Positions 19,485 through 29,136 of a stretch of 59,452 bases of DNA are shown in pieces. The stretch is from Alphaproteobacteria bacterium (GTDB lineage: Bacteria; Pseudomonadota; Alphaproteobacteria; JAJFIK01), in contig JAJFIL010000304.1 in NCBI GenBank assembly GCA_021774965.1, positions 1-59,452 on the forward strand, in the 5' to 3' direction. Made by a program: the position numbers and the translations under genes. Numbering within the stretch: the stretch's first letter is position 1; the number at the start of each line of letters is the position of its first letter. The notes under the pieces were generated by a model, which ran no database searches, had not been told where the DNA came from, and worked only from the letters and a program-made list of their open reading frames with translations.

Positions 19485-19979
19485 TTATGCCCCCACCCGA
19501 TAATGATGCGCATGGCAAATGGCGATGGCGAGCGCATCGGCGGCATCGGCTTGCTGGACATCACTGCCGGGCAACAGCACGCCGATCATCATGCCGATCT
19601 GGTCTTTTCCTGCGTGCCCTGATCCGACCACGGACTTTTTGACTTTGTTGGGAGCATATTCGGCCAGCGGCACTTCGGCTTGCGCTGCGGCCAGCATGGC
19701 CACCCCGCGCGCCTGGCCCAGCTTCAGCGTATCCTTGCCGCTAACATTCACAAAGGTCTCTTCGATGGCGATGGTGTCAGGGTCAAAGGACTGGATGACC
19801 TCGCAGAGGCCTTCGTGAATTTCCTTGAGGCGGTGGGCCAGTTCTGTCTTTGGCCTGGAGGTGACGATGCCATGGCCCACATGAGCGAGCTTTGAGCCCG
19901 CGCATTCGATCACGCCCCAGCCTGTGCGTTGCAGGCCGGGATCGATGCCCAATATCCGTCGTTTCTGCTGATTCACCAT
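19485..19979 (-). CDS. ruvC: Holliday junction resolvase RuvC
   Basis: An RNase H-fold endonuclease resolving junctions processed by RuvAB. Acidic active-site residues are seen in [17 protein letters not shown] (first Asp), [20 protein letters not shown] (Glu) and [17 protein letters not shown] (paired Asp). The [13 protein letters not shown] segment is also typical. The start at 19979 ([11 protein letters not shown]) gives 164 residues; GTG at the next codon or an ATG at 20015 are alternatives, as no clear SD precedes any of them. Confidence 0.96.
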   Translation of the reverse strand: MVNQQKRRILGIDPGLQRTGWGVIECAGSKLAHVGHGIVTSRPKTELAHRLKEIHEGLCEVIQSFDPDTIAIEETFVNVSGKDTLKLGQARGVAMLAAAQAEVPLAEYAPNKVKKSVVGSGHAGKDQIGMMIGVLLPGSDVQQADAADALAIAICHAHHYRVGA

Positions 19980-20049
19980 AGAACACAAGGTGAACGATGC
20001 GGTGTCTCTATGCAAGATAAAAGGGGTTAATGCTCACAGGCTGTATCAC

Positions 20050-20130
20050 GTCATTCCGGGGCCAAACGGAGTGCGGAACCCGGAATCTCGAGGTTCCGGG
20101 TTCGAACAGGAGTGTTCGCCCCGGAACGAC
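20050..20130. repeat. Palindromic intergenic repeat, copy B
   Basis: A shorter relative of the element at 16525. Ends are GTCATTCCGGGGC and GCCCCGGAACGAC in inverted orientation. The internal near-perfect palindrome CCCGGAATCTCGAGGTTCCGGG occupies 20079-20100 with one mismatched pair. It sits between yebC and ruvC. The variation between copies fits an old dispersed family. Confidence 0.8.
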
Positions 20131-20140
20131 TGGTGTTCCT

Positions 20141-20890
20141 CTACTCAGCAGCCAGCGCCGCCAGGGTCTCATCGGACATTTCAAAGTTGGCGTAGACGTT
20201 CTGCACGTCGTCATTGTCTTCGAGGAGGTCCATTAATTTCAGCAGGGTACTGGCGGGTTGGCCTTCAATCTCGATAGTGTTGGTGGGTTTCCAGATGATT
20301 TTGGCTTCTGTGGGCTCGCCCAGTTTGGCTTCCAGCGCATCTTTTACTGCAGCGAAATCAGAAGGGCTGCAAGTGAACTGGTGCGCTTCGTCATCGGATT
20401 CGCATTCTTCGGCACCGGCATCGATGGCCAGATCCATCATTTCTTCTTCGGTGCCTTTGTCGGCGGGGTAGGTGAAAGACCCTACCTGATTGAAGCTGAA
20501 CGCCACCGATCCCGTCTCTCCCAGATTACCGCCAAGTTTGGTAAAGGCGGAGCGCACTTCGGAAGCGGTGCGGTTCTTGTTGTCGGTCAAGGTCTCAACA
20601 ATGAGGCCAACACCGCCGGGGCCAAAGCCCTCATAGCGTAGCTCGTCATAATTCGCCATGTCGCCGGCTTGGGATTTCTTGATGGCGCGTTCGATATTGT
20701 CGCGGGGCATGGAAAGAGCGCGGGCATTCTGAACCGCCAGGCGCAGGCGCGGATTGTGTTCCGGATCCGGGTCGCCCATTTTCGCGGCAACGGTGATTTC
20801 CTTGGACAGTTTGGAGAACTGCTTGGAGCGTTTCGCATCCTGAGCGCCCTTGCGGTACTGGATGTTCTTGAACTTGGAATGGCCTGCCAT
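20141..20890 (-). CDS. yebC: YebC/PmpR family regulator or translation factor
   Basis: A 249-residue protein of the YebC/TACO1 family. It begins [20 protein letters not shown], with [40 protein letters not shown] and [19 protein letters not shown], which are family hallmarks. Members have been described as DNA-binding regulators, and some as factors relieving ribosome stalling at polyproline. It lies between a YmdB-like gene (55 nt upstream) and ruvC, the common yebC-ruvC order. Confidence 0.97.
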   Translation of the reverse strand: MAGHSKFKNIQYRKGAQDAKRSKQFSKLSKEITVAAKMGDPDPEHNPRLRLAVQNARALSMPRDNIERAIKKSQAGDMANYDELRYEGFGPGGVGLIVETLTDNKNRTASEVRSAFTKLGGNLGETGSVAFSFNQVGSFTYPADKGTEEEMMDLAIDAGAEECESDDEAHQFTCSPSDFAAVKDALEAKLGEPTEAKIIWKPTNTIEIEGQPASTLLKLMDLLEDNDDVQNVYANFEMSDETLAALAAE

Positions 20891-20945
20891 GACTTAAAAG
20901 TCCCCGTATTTCACCGTATTTTCACTGTATTCCTTGGGCGATTGT

Positions 20946-21764
20946 CTAACCCTCAGGCGCTGCGCGCGTCAACCGCCCGCCCATGCGGATGGGCTCGATC
21001 CGCGTTGCCAGCCCGGTTTTATTGTCAGTCTCCACAAAGGTGCCGCACATGGTGCCGGGGCCAGCTGCTACTTCCAGGCGGGCGCGGTTCACCTTGGTGA
21101 CAAACCGATTGATCGGCTCTTCCTTGTCCATGCCAATGACACTGTTTTCGTAACTTCCACAAGCACCCGCATCGGTCTGATAGGCAGTGCCGCCGGGCAG
21201 TATCTGATGGTCCGCCGTGGGCACATGGGTGTGGGTGCCGACACAGAGGGAAGCTTTGCCATCCACAAAATGCCCCATGGCCATTTTCTCGGAGGTGGCT
21301 TCGGCGTGGAAATCCACCACAGCCGCATCGGCCACTTGCCCCAGCGGCGCATTGGCCAGCTCAGCCTCAATCATCACCCAAGGGTCATCGGTCATGTTCA
21401 TGAACAATTGCCCCATGGCGTTGATGACCAACACTTGTTGACCATTTCTGGCCTCAAACAAGCCAACGCCTTTGCCCGGGGTGCCAGCTGGAAAGTTGAG
21501 CGGGCGGATGAGACGCGGTTCCTGATCAATATATTGCAGCGCTTCTTTTTGATCCCAGGCGTGATTGCCAAGGGTGATCACATCGGCACCAAGGTCAAAC
21601 AATTGCTCGCAAATCTTGGCGGTGATGCCAAAGCCGGCGGCAGCATTTTCTGCATTGATGATGATAAAATCAGGCTTGAGCCTGTCCCGAAGCCGGGGAA
21701 GGTGTTCTTCTACGGCAGTGCGGCCGGGCTTGCCCACGATGTCGCCCAAGAAAACGATACGCAT
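20946..21764 (-). CDS. YmdB-like metallophosphoesterase (TIGR00282 family)
   Basis: A 272-residue calcineurin-like phosphoesterase. Metal-binding motifs are visible: MRIVFLGDIVGKPGR at the start, FIIINAENAAAGFGIT, GNHAWDQKE, and the C-terminal VGTHTHVPTADHQILPGGTA with FVTKVNRARLEVAAG. Bacillus YmdB hydrolyses cyclic nucleotides and affects multicellular behaviour; the role in Alphaproteobacteria is not established. It starts 60 nt after the cyclo-ligase gene in the same direction. Confidence 0.92.
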   Translation of the reverse strand: MRIVFLGDIVGKPGRTAVEEHLPRLRDRLKPDFIIINAENAAAGFGITAKICEQLFDLGADVITLGNHAWDQKEALQYIDQEPRLIRPLNFPAGTPGKGVGLFEARNGQQVLVINAMGQLFMNMTDDPWVMIEAELANAPLGQVADAAVVDFHAEATSEKMAMGHFVDGKASLCVGTHTHVPTADHQILPGGTAYQTDAGACGSYENSVIGMDKEEPINRFVTKVNRARLEVAAGPGTMCGTFVETDNKTGLATRIEPIRMGGRLTRAAPEG

Positions 21765-21824
21765 AAATTTATCCGTCTAAAGACTACCCAGGCATCCGCC
21801 TAGAGACTACCTAGGTAGCGGGAA

Positions 21825-22397
21825 TTATGGGCGTAGCTTCACGCCCTTTTCGGTGATGACCCAATCGAGCAACTGATCCCCATTGGTCATGGGTACCCTT
21901 GCCACTTCTTGCGCCGCATAGGCAATGCCTACGACAACAACCTCAGCATTATTGTGGCGGAATTTCTCAATCACCCGGTCATAAATCCCCGCGCCATAGC
22001 CAATGCGGCCTCCTTGCACGTCAAACCCCAGCAGGGGCACCAACATCACCTCCGGCACCAGAACGTCAGCCTCAAAGTCAGGTCCGGGAATGCCCCAGGC
22101 GTCTTCTGTCATGGCGGTGCCAGCGTCATAGCGGCGAAACTCAACATCTCCCAATCGGTCCGGGGCCACAGGCAGGCACAGGGTGGCTGTCGCCTCTCTC
22201 AGCTTGTCCATAAGCGGCAAAACATTGATTTCCGTCTTAATTGGCCAGAAGGCAGAAACCACGGTGCCGGGGGGAATTTCCGGGCCTTCGCGCAGGAACA
22301 TCCGGGCCAAGGCCGCCCCTGCCCGCCCGTTTTCAGCTGAGGCAGCGATACGGCGAGCAGCCACCAAGTCTTTGCGCAATGCGGTTTTGGTACTCAT
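21825..22397 (-). CDS. 5-formyltetrahydrofolate cyclo-ligase
   Basis: An ATP-dependent enzyme converting 5-formyl-THF to 5,10-methenyl-THF. The 190 residues contain the N-terminal ALRKDLVAARRIA motif, VSAFWPIKTEINVLPLM, VPLLGFDVQGGRIGYGAGIYD (substrate/nucleotide loop; the usual motif is YGxGYYDR, here with Ile in place of one Tyr) and a C-terminal VIGIAYAAQE-like strand. The 6S RNA gene lies immediately upstream, the classic ssrS-fau arrangement in Proteobacteria. Confidence 0.94.
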   Translation of the reverse strand: MSTKTALRKDLVAARRIAASAENGRAGAALARMFLREGPEIPPGTVVSAFWPIKTEINVLPLMDKLREATATLCLPVAPDRLGDVEFRRYDAGTAMTEDAWGIPGPDFEADVLVPEVMLVPLLGFDVQGGRIGYGAGIYDRVIEKFRHNNAEVVVVGIAYAAQEVARVPMTNGDQLLDWVITEKGVKLRP

Positions 22398-22434
22398 TCG
22401 GGGGCCTCACCTAAAGGGAGGGAGGAGGATAAAC

Positions 22435-22606
22435 AAAAAAGCTGCGGGACCGGTACGGCCGTTGGATGTATGTAAACCTCTGTGGCCTGCCATAAGCAGG
22501 TGGGCGCCGTATGAAAAGGACCACGGTCCTAATCAGGGATAGCTCCCGTAGAAGTTGGAACGGCCCCAGGGTTAGAAATCCTGACGTGCCGACCAGTACC
22601 CGCATC
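22435..22606 (-). ncRNA. ssrS: 6S RNA
   Basis: This stretch between zapA and the cyclo-ligase gene is non-coding. On the minus strand it begins near GATGCGGGTACTGGTCGGCACG and ends GCCGTACCGGTCCCGCAGC followed by a T6 run. The two ends pair (GCGGG/CCCGC and further), giving the long closing stem. The middle holds the open-complex-like bubble flanked by ACCGTGGTCC and GGCAGGCC segments. 6S RNA binds sigma-70 RNA polymerase as a promoter mimic. Genomic position plus structure make the call strong; exact ends are approximate. Confidence 0.88.
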
Positions 22607-22613
22607 TTGTAAT

Positions 22614-22973
22614 CTAGTGAGCGTTCAGCCGCCCTGCAATGCCTTCAATCCGCGCAGCAATGCTGTCGATGGCTTCAACGGCCTGTGCTTCAAAGCCTGT
22701 GGCCTGATTCTGGACCGCTTCCTGGCCCTCGCGCAGGCTGGCGACCTCTGTTTCCAGCTCTTCCAGCTTGGCCACGGTTTCAGAAAGCTCGTCCGCAACC
22801 ATGATCCCGGCCAATAGCAGCAGCCGCATGTCGCCCACGGCGCCCATGCTCTCTTTCATCTGACCAATGTGGTGGTCCAGATAGCCTGCCAGCTCGGCAA
22901 TATGGTCTTCCTGGCCGCTGTCACAGCCAACCGTATAGCCTCGTCCGTTGATGTTGACCGTTACCTGGCCCAT
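22614..22973 (-). CDS. zapA: Cell division protein ZapA
   Basis: A FtsZ-ring associated protein of 119 residues. The N-terminal globular part (GQVTVNINGRGYTVGCDSGQE, HIAELAGYLDHHIGQMK) is followed by RLLLLAGIMVADELSETVAK and a coiled coil (LEELETEVASLREGQEAVQ). The gene lies upstream of 6S RNA and downstream of a DUF4164-like gene, the usual alphaproteobacterial order. Confidence 0.93.
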   Translation of the reverse strand: MGQVTVNINGRGYTVGCDSGQEDHIAELAGYLDHHIGQMKESMGAVGDMRLLLLAGIMVADELSETVAKLEELETEVASLREGQEAVQNQATGFEAQAVEAIDSIAARIEGIAGRLNAH

Positions 22974-23011
22974 AAAACGCCTACCCTCTTTTACGATCTG
23001 TACCGACTTAT

Positions 23012-23275
23012 CTAACCTTCGAGAACTTCACGGATCCCGGAGATTGCGCCATCCAGGCGACCGGCCACCTCGTCGGTGACCTCCTCCAGCGCAACGGCCT
23101 CCGAGCGCACAGTTTCCAACTCTGCGGCCATTTGATCGCGGTCTGCACGAAGCTCCGCCATCAAGGCATCGCTTTCCGCCGCGCCATCATCGCTCGCCAG
23201 TTTTGTTTCCGCCGCAGATTCTAGGGTCACCAGGGCTGCCATTAGCCGGTCCAGTGCCGCCGAAAGCTCACTCAT
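23012..23275 (-). CDS. Small coiled-coil protein, DUF4164-like
   Basis: An 87-residue, almost entirely coiled-coil acidic protein (MSELSAALDRLMAALVTLES, then ELRADRDQMAAELETVRSEA). The ATG at 23275 follows AAGGA. DUF4164-type proteins are commonly found between tkt and zapA in Alphaproteobacteria, which matches here. A role with ZapA in division is plausible from context only. It is divergent from tkt, with 128 nt holding both promoters. Confidence 0.75.
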   Translation of the reverse strand: MSELSAALDRLMAALVTLESAAETKLASDDGAAESDALMAELRADRDQMAAELETVRSEAVALEEVTDEVAGRLDGAISGIREVLEG

Positions 23276-23403
23276 ACGCATGTCCTTCGTGAAATATGGA
23301 ACGACCATAGGGCCAAGGGAATTCCTCCGTCAACGAGAGGTGTTGCTTCAGGGGCCTGAATCTGATTGCAAAGGCCAAGCTACAGCAGGTAAGAAGGCGC
23401 GCA

Positions 23404-25416
23404 ATGACCTCCAAGCAAGATGAAAAAGCCCCTATGACGGGCGACCTGACCGACCCAAAAACCCAACGGGAGATGGCGAATGCGATTCGTTTTCTTTCTG
23501 TGGACGCGGTTGAGAAGGCTAAATGCGGCCACCCCGGCATGCCCATGGGCATGGCGGACGTCGCGACCGTACTTTTCACACGGTTTTTGAAATTTGACCC
23601 CCAAAACCCTGATTGGGCGGATAGAGACCGATTCGTGCTCTCCGCCGGTCACGGCTCCATGCTGCTGTATTCGCTGCTCCACCTCACCGGTTATGAGACA
23701 ATGACCATGGAGCAGATCAAGAACTTCCGTCAGCTGGGCTCGATCACGGCAGGTCACCCCGAATATGGCCATACGCCAGGGGTTGAGACCACCACCGGGC
23801 CTTTGGGCCAGGGTCTGGCCAATGCCGCGGGCATGGCCTTGGCCGAGCGCCATCTGAATGCACGCTTTGGCGACGGCTTGGTGGATCACTTCACCTATAC
23901 CATCGCTGGCGACGGTTGCCTGATGGAAGGGGTTTCCCAAGAAGCCCTGTCCATGGCTGGCCATCTGAAACTCTCCAAGCTGATCGTCCTTTGGGATGAC
24001 AACAACATCACCATCGATGGCAGCGTCGATCTTTCTGACAGCACAGACCAGATGGCCCGCTTTAAGGCCAGCGGCTGGGACGTGGTGCGCGTAGATGGTC
24101 ACGACACCGAAGCTGTTGCCGGGGCCATCGCCGCGGCACGGGAATCTGACAAGCCATCCTTGATCGCCTGCAAGACGATCATTGGGTATGGCGCACCGAC
24201 GAAAGCGGGCACCTCTGCCACCCACGGCGCAGCCCTGGGTGCAGAAGAGGTTGCAGGCACGCGGGAGCAACTTGGCTGGACTTCGGCACCTTTTGAAATC
24301 CCTGCAGATCTTTTGGGCCTGTGGCGAACCGCAGGTGCCCGCGGCACTGCGGACCGCGAAGCCTGGGAGGCCCGCCACAAGGTGGACCCTCAGCACGCAG
24401 CCTTTGACATTGCCATGTCTGGAGAGCTGACATCAGAGCTTTCGGCCCGCCTGGGTGATCACAAGGCACGGCTGATTGAAGACGCCAAGCCAACAGCAAC
24501 ACGCAAATCTTCTGCTGCCGCACTGGAAGTCATCAACAATGCCGTAATGGAGACGGTTGGCGGCTCAGCTGATCTGACCGGATCGAACAATACGGACTGG
24601 TCCGATGCCAAGGTGCTGGATGCTGACAATTACGATGGCCGCTTTATCCATTACGGCATTCGTGAGCATGGCATGGCAGCAGCCATGAACGGCATGGCGC
24701 TGCATGGCGGGATCATTCCCTACAGCGGCACTTTCCTGGTGTTCACCGATTATTGCCGCCCTTCCATTCGTCTTTCTGCCCTGATGGGCATTCGCGTGAT
24801 TTACGTGATGACCCACGACAGCATTGGTCTGGGCGAAGATGGGCCAACTCACCAGCCGGTGGAGCACGTGGCCAGTCTGCGCGCTATGCCGAACCTGGCG
24901 GTCTTCAGGCCTGCAGATGCGGTTGAGGTTGCTGAAAGCTGGGAACTGGCGCTGCGGCGCACAGATGGGCCAAGCGTCATAGCGCTGACCCGTCAGAACC
25001 TGCCATTAGTGCGCACCACACAATCGGAAGACAACCTCACGGCGCAGGGCGCATATGAGGTCTCTCCTGCCAAGGGCAAGGCGCAAGTGACGCTGATGGC
25101 TTCAGGCTCCGAAGTGGAAGTGGCCATGGATGCCCAGGACTTGCTTTTGAAGGATGGCATTGAGACTCGGGTTCTTTCCGTTCCGTGCTGGGAGCTGATT
25201 GATGGTGAGAACGCCATCAATGATCTGGCCGACGGCACCGTGCGTATCGCTGTGGAAGCGGGTGTCGGCATGGGCTGGGAACGCTTTACCGGCCAAAACG
25301 GCGGGATTGTCGCCATGTCCTCATTCGGGGCCAGCGCACCGGCCAAGGATCTTTACAAGCATTTCGGCATAACGGCAGAAGCCGTTGCGAAAATGGCCAA
25401 AAACAAACTGAAATAA
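23404..25416 (+). CDS. tkt: Transketolase
   Basis: A ThDP enzyme of the pentose phosphate and Calvin pathways, 670 residues. Motifs: AKCGHPGMPMGMADVATVLF, GPLGQGLANAAGMALAE, the ThDP/metal motif GDGCLMEGVSQEAL, and GLGEDGPTHQPVEHVASLRA in the pyrimidine domain, with a C-terminal domain ending FGASAPAKDLYKHFGIT. AAGG precedes the ATG by 6 nt. It opens a plus-strand carbon-metabolism run (tkt, gap, pgk, aldolase). Confidence 0.97.
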   Translation: MTSKQDEKAPMTGDLTDPKTQREMANAIRFLSVDAVEKAKCGHPGMPMGMADVATVLFTRFLKFDPQNPDWADRDRFVLSAGHGSMLLYSLLHLTGYETMTMEQIKNFRQLGSITAGHPEYGHTPGVETTTGPLGQGLANAAGMALAERHLNARFGDGLVDHFTYTIAGDGCLMEGVSQEALSMAGHLKLSKLIVLWDDNNITIDGSVDLSDSTDQMARFKASGWDVVRVDGHDTEAVAGAIAAARESDKPSLIACKTIIGYGAPTKAGTSATHGAALGAEEVAGTREQLGWTSAPFEIPADLLGLWRTAGARGTADREAWEARHKVDPQHAAFDIAMSGELTSELSARLGDHKARLIEDAKPTATRKSSAAALEVINNAVMETVGGSADLTGSNNTDWSDAKVLDADNYDGRFIHYGIREHGMAAAMNGMALHGGIIPYSGTFLVFTDYCRPSIRLSALMGIRVIYVMTHDSIGLGEDGPTHQPVEHVASLRAMPNLAVFRPADAVEVAESWELALRRTDGPSVIALTRQNLPLVRTTQSEDNLTAQGAYEVSPAKGKAQVTLMASGSEVEVAMDAQDLLLKDGIETRVLSVPCWELIDGENAINDLADGTVRIAVEAGVGMGWERFTGQNGGIVAMSSFGASAPAKDLYKHFGITAEAVAKMAKNKLK

Positions 25417-25519
25417 TAAGTGACACTGCGCCTCATCGAAATTGGGGCCATTTACGGGTAATAGAACGGCCAACAAAGATTGGTTCGAGGGTTTTAAGGG
25501 TTTCAAGGAGACACATCAC

Positions 25520-26530
25520 ATGGCATTGAAAGTAGCGATTAACGGATTTGGCCGCATCGGACGTCTGGTCTTGCGCGGTATTCTGGAAAGCGGACGCACC
25601 GACATCGAAGTGGTAGCCATCAACGATTTGGGCCCGGTTGAGACCAATGCACACCTGCTGCAGTGGGATTCAAACCACGGTAAATTCCCCGGCGATGTCA
25701 TCGTAGACGGCGACACCATCACCGCTGGCGGTAATACCATGAAAGTCACCGCCATCCGCGACCCGCGCGAGTTGCCTTGGGGCGAATTGGGTGTCGACAT
25801 TGCATTCGAATGTACCGGCATTTTTGCTTCAAAGGAAAAAGCCTCCGCCCACCTGACCGCTGGCGCAAAGCGCGTGCTGGTCTCCGCCCCTGCGACGGAA
25901 GCTGACAAGACCATCGTTTATGGCGTGAACCATCAAACGCTGACCGCAGATGATCATGTCGTCTCCAACGCATCGTGCACCACCAATTGCCTGTCCCCTG
26001 TGGCACAGGTTCTGAACAATCTGGTGGGCATCGAGCGCGGTTACATGACCACGATCCACGCTTACACGGGTGATCAGCCAACATTGGATATTGCGCATTC
26101 TGATTTGTATCGCGGCCGGGCTGCTGCCACGTCCATGATCCCAACGGGCACGGGCGCTGCTCGCGCTGTGGGTCTGGTGCTGCCGGAACTTAAAGGCAAG
26201 CTGGATGGTTCCGCCGTTCGTGTGCCAACGCCAAATGTTTCCCTGATCGATCTCAAATTTGATGCAGGCCGCGCCACCACTGTTGAGGAAATCAACAATG
26301 CGCTGATCGCTGCTGCTGCGTCGGGTCCGCTGAAAGGCATCATGTGTGCAACAGACGTACCGAACGTTTCCATCGATCTGAATCATAACCCTGCGTCTTC
26401 AACCGTGGCCCTGCCTCAGACGGCTGTCGTCGACGGCACGCTGGTTCGGGTCATGAGCTGGTATGACAATGAATGGGGCTTTGCCAATCGCATGAGCGAC
26501 ACGGCAATGGCCATGGCCAAGTTCCTGTAA
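25520..26530 (+). CDS. gap: Glyceraldehyde-3-phosphate dehydrogenase, type I
   Basis: A 336-residue NAD-dependent enzyme of lower glycolysis/gluconeogenesis. Rossmann motif [20 protein letters not shown]; active-site cysteine in [17 protein letters not shown]; phosphate-site [15 protein letters not shown]-terminal [13 protein letters not shown]. The ATG at 25520 is preceded by AAGGAG 9 nt upstream; the frame is open 78 nt earlier but without GAPDH similarity. A small membrane-protein gene follows after 4 nt. Confidence 0.98.
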   Translation: MALKVAINGFGRIGRLVLRGILESGRTDIEVVAINDLGPVETNAHLLQWDSNHGKFPGDVIVDGDTITAGGNTMKVTAIRDPRELPWGELGVDIAFECTGIFASKEKASAHLTAGAKRVLVSAPATEADKTIVYGVNHQTLTADDHVVSNASCTTNCLSPVAQVLNNLVGIERGYMTTIHAYTGDQPTLDIAHSDLYRGRAAATSMIPTGTGAARAVGLVLPELKGKLDGSAVRVPTPNVSLIDLKFDAGRATTVEEINNALIAAAASGPLKGIMCATDVPNVSIDLNHNPASSTVALPQTAVVDGTLVRVMSWYDNEWGFANRMSDTAMAMAKFL

Positions 26531-26534
26531 CCTG

Positions 26535-26825
26535 ATGCTCTGGGGCCGCTTGGGAATATTAGGTTGGGCTGCACTTCTGCTTATTGGCTTTGGTGCTTTA
26601 CCGATGGTCTGGCTAGTTCCTGTGGGCATAATTCTAGTGGTCGGGGCAATTGGTTATCTACGCCAAAATCGCTCAATGAGGATGCCTGAGGGTACCAGTA
26701 TATCAGCCCTGATCTCAGCGTATGTAACCATTGGAACCATGCTATTTTCGCTTTTTGTATTCGCTGCATGGGTTTACTTTATCGGGTTTGGCGCTCGTTT
26801 GGCATTTGACGCGATTTTTGGTTAG
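26535..26825 (+). CDS. Small unknown membrane protein between gap and pgk
   Basis: A 96-residue hydrophobic protein with probably three membrane helices: [37 protein letters not shown], and after a polar loop ([12 protein letters not shown]) a long segment [21 protein letters not shown] do not recognise a family. It starts 4 nt after the gap stop and ends 7 nt before the pgk start, so it is cotranscribed with both. Its composition is a little more AT-rich than the enzymes. Function unknown. Confidence 0.7.
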   Translation: MLWGRLGILGWAALLLIGFGALPMVWLVPVGIILVVGAIGYLRQNRSMRMPEGTSISALISAYVTIGTMLFSLFVFAAWVYFIGFGARLAFDAIFG

Positions 26826-26832
26826 GAGAACG

Positions 26833-28020
26833 ATGACATATAAAACTCTTGATAAGGCGTCTGTTTCAGGCAAGCGCGTGTTGGTGCGCGTGGACCTGAA
26901 CCTGCCAATGCAAGATGGCAAGGTAACAGACGCAACCCGTCTGGAACGGGTGCTGCCCACTATCAAAGAGCTGAAAACCAAAGGCGCCAAAGTGATGCTG
27001 TTGTCTCACTTTGGTCGACCCAAAGGTAAAGTGGTGGCCGAGATGTCTCTGGGCCCCGTTGCCGATGCTGTTGCTGACGCGCTGGGCGAGCCCGTGTTCT
27101 TCGTGGATGACTGCATCGGCCACAAGGCCCGAGAAGCCGCCGCAGCTCTTGAGCCCGGCCATGTGCTTTTGCTGGAGAACACGCGCTTTCATCCCGGCGA
27201 AGAAGCCAATGATGACGCCTTTGCCATCGAGATGGCAGGCGAAGCGGATGTGTTTGTGAACGATGCGTTTTCCGCTGCTCACCGGGCGCACGCCACCACG
27301 GTTGGTCTGGCCAAGCATCTGCCGGCTTACGTAGGCCGTGCCATGCAGGCTGAACTTGAAGCGCTGGAAAAGGCATTGGGCAAGCCCAAGAAGCCAGTGG
27401 TTGCCGTTGTGGGCGGAGCCAAGGTTTCCACCAAGCTGGATCTCTTGAACAACCTTATGGACAAAGTTGATGTGGTCGTCATTGGCGGTGGCATGGCCAA
27501 CACGTTTCTTGCCGCGCAAGGTCAGCCTGTGGGGCGCTCACTCTGCGAACATGACCTCACCGGCACCGCTGATGAGATCATGGCAAAAGCCCGCGACGTG
27601 GATTGCGAGATTGTTCTGCCTACAGACGTTGTGGTCGCCTCTGAGTTCAAGGCTGGTGCCGCATCGCGTACTGTGCCGACACACCGTGTAGACATCGATG
27701 ACATGATCCTGGATGTGGGACCTGAAAGCATCGCGGATATTTCTGAACACTTTGAAAATGCCAAGACCATCGTCTGGAACGGCCCCATGGGTGCGTTCGA
27801 GATTGAGCCTTTTGACAAAGGCACGGTTGCAGCCGCCCAAAAGGTGGCCGAGCTTACCAAGAAAGGTAAAGTCACCTCCGTTGCCGGTGGGGGCGATACG
27901 GTGGCAGCTCTCAACGCTGCAGGCGTGGGCGATGATTTCACCTACGTCTCCACCGCCGGGGGCGCATTTCTGGAATGGTTGGAAGGCAAAGAATTGCCGG
28001 GCGTGAAAGCGCTGGGGTAG
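26833..28020 (+). CDS. pgk: Phosphoglycerate kinase
   Basis: Produces ATP from 1,3-bisphosphoglycerate, 395 residues. N-terminal [59 protein letters not shown]-terminal nucleotide domain [38 protein letters not shown] and [13 protein letters not shown]. The ATG at 26833 has AGGAG 4 nt upstream; the longer open frame reaches into the preceding gene and is not used. Confidence 0.98.
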   Translation: MTYKTLDKASVSGKRVLVRVDLNLPMQDGKVTDATRLERVLPTIKELKTKGAKVMLLSHFGRPKGKVVAEMSLGPVADAVADALGEPVFFVDDCIGHKAREAAAALEPGHVLLLENTRFHPGEEANDDAFAIEMAGEADVFVNDAFSAAHRAHATTVGLAKHLPAYVGRAMQAELEALEKALGKPKKPVVAVVGGAKVSTKLDLLNNLMDKVDVVVIGGGMANTFLAAQGQPVGRSLCEHDLTGTADEIMAKARDVDCEIVLPTDVVVASEFKAGAASRTVPTHRVDIDDMILDVGPESIADISEHFENAKTIVWNGPMGAFEIEPFDKGTVAAAQKVAELTKKGKVTSVAGGGDTVAALNAAGVGDDFTYVSTAGGAFLEWLEGKELPGVKALG

Positions 28021-28110
28021 AAGCGTTCAAAGCGCTCGAAGTTAAATAGATCAGCGGTCGGACAAACCGGCCCTTAAGAACAGAATATTGGGAAATGGGA
28101 GAATTTTATT

Positions 28111-29130
28111 ATGAACAATGAACTCGCAAAGGTCGCCGCGGCGATCGTCGCGCCGGGCAAGGGTATTCTGGCTGCGGACGAAAGCACCGGCACCATCAAG
28201 AAACGCTTCGACACCATCGATACAGTTTCCACGACAGACAGCCGCCGCGATTATCGCGAGATGCTGTTCCGCACCTCGGACGCCATGGAAAAGCACATCT
28301 CTGGCGTCATCCTGTTTGATGAAACCCTGCGCCAGAAAGCAGCGGACGGAACGCCCCTGGCAAAAGTCATCAGCGACACAGGCGCTTTTCCCGGCATCAA
28401 GGTAGATGCTGGCGCAAAACCTCTTGCGGGCCGTGCCGGTGAAACTGTTACCGAAGGCCTTGATGGCTTGCGCGAACGGGTTGCTGAATATGTGGAGTTG
28501 GGCGCAAAGTTTGCCAAATGGCGCGCCGTGATCAATATCGGTAGCGATGGCCGTCCTTCTCATACCTCCATTCACTCCAACGCTCATGCGCTGGCCCGCT
28601 ATGCAGCGATCTGCCAGGAAGGCGGTCTGGTGCCCATCGTGGAGCCTGAAGTGCTGATGGACGGCGATCACGACATCGACAAATGCTATGCGGTTACCGA
28701 GTGGGCACTGAAAGAGCTTTATCAGGAACTGTTCTATGCGAAGGTCGAGCTTGAAGGCACGATCCTCAAGCCCAACATGGTCATCTCCGGCACCGAAGCG
28801 CAAACCCGCGCGGGCGTCGAGGAAGTTGCTGAAAAAACCGTCCGTGTTCTGAAGAACTGCGTGCCTGCCGCTGTGCCGGGCATTTGCTTCTTGTCTGGCG
28901 GTCAATCCGACCTTGAAGCCACCGCGCACCTGTCTGCCATGAATGCAGGCTATGACATGCCTTGGGGCCTTTCATTCTCCTATGGCCGCGCGCTTCAACA
29001 CGCAGCGCTCAACGCCTGGGGCGGAGAAGCAAGCAATGTGGACGCTGCCCAAGCTGCTTTCCGCAAACGTGCCCACATGAATTCCCTTGCCGCCCTTGGC
29101 AAGTGGAGTGAAGCATCTGAGAACGAGTAA
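28111..29130 (+). CDS. fda: Class I fructose-bisphosphate aldolase
   Basis: A Schiff-base aldolase of the eukaryote-like class I family (339 residues). KGILAADESTGTIKKRFDTI at the N-terminus, FAKWRAVINIG, PIVEPEVLMDGDHDIDKCY, the Schiff-base lysine in EGTILKPNMVISGTEAQT, and CFLSGGQSDLEATAHL with SFSYGRALQHAAL are all typical. No zinc-site class II motifs. Ninety nt separate it from pgk; thiE follows 6 nt after its stop. Confidence 0.97.
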   Translation: MNNELAKVAAAIVAPGKGILAADESTGTIKKRFDTIDTVSTTDSRRDYREMLFRTSDAMEKHISGVILFDETLRQKAADGTPLAKVISDTGAFPGIKVDAGAKPLAGRAGETVTEGLDGLRERVAEYVELGAKFAKWRAVINIGSDGRPSHTSIHSNAHALARYAAICQEGGLVPIVEPEVLMDGDHDIDKCYAVTEWALKELYQELFYAKVELEGTILKPNMVISGTEAQTRAGVEEVAEKTVRVLKNCVPAAVPGICFLSGGQSDLEATAHLSAMNAGYDMPWGLSFSYGRALQHAALNAWGGEASNVDAAQAAFRKRAHMNSLAALGKWSEASENE

Positions 29131-29136
29131 GCCCTT

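Noticed and set aside
20093-20112. GGTTCGAA-like sequence as a tRNA T-arm
   Set aside because: It belongs to the palindromic repeat and no acceptor, D or anticodon arm can be drawn around it.
23380-24396. A 338-codon open frame antisense to tkt
   Set aside because: Opposite the ThDP-binding half of transketolase; no signal of a real protein.
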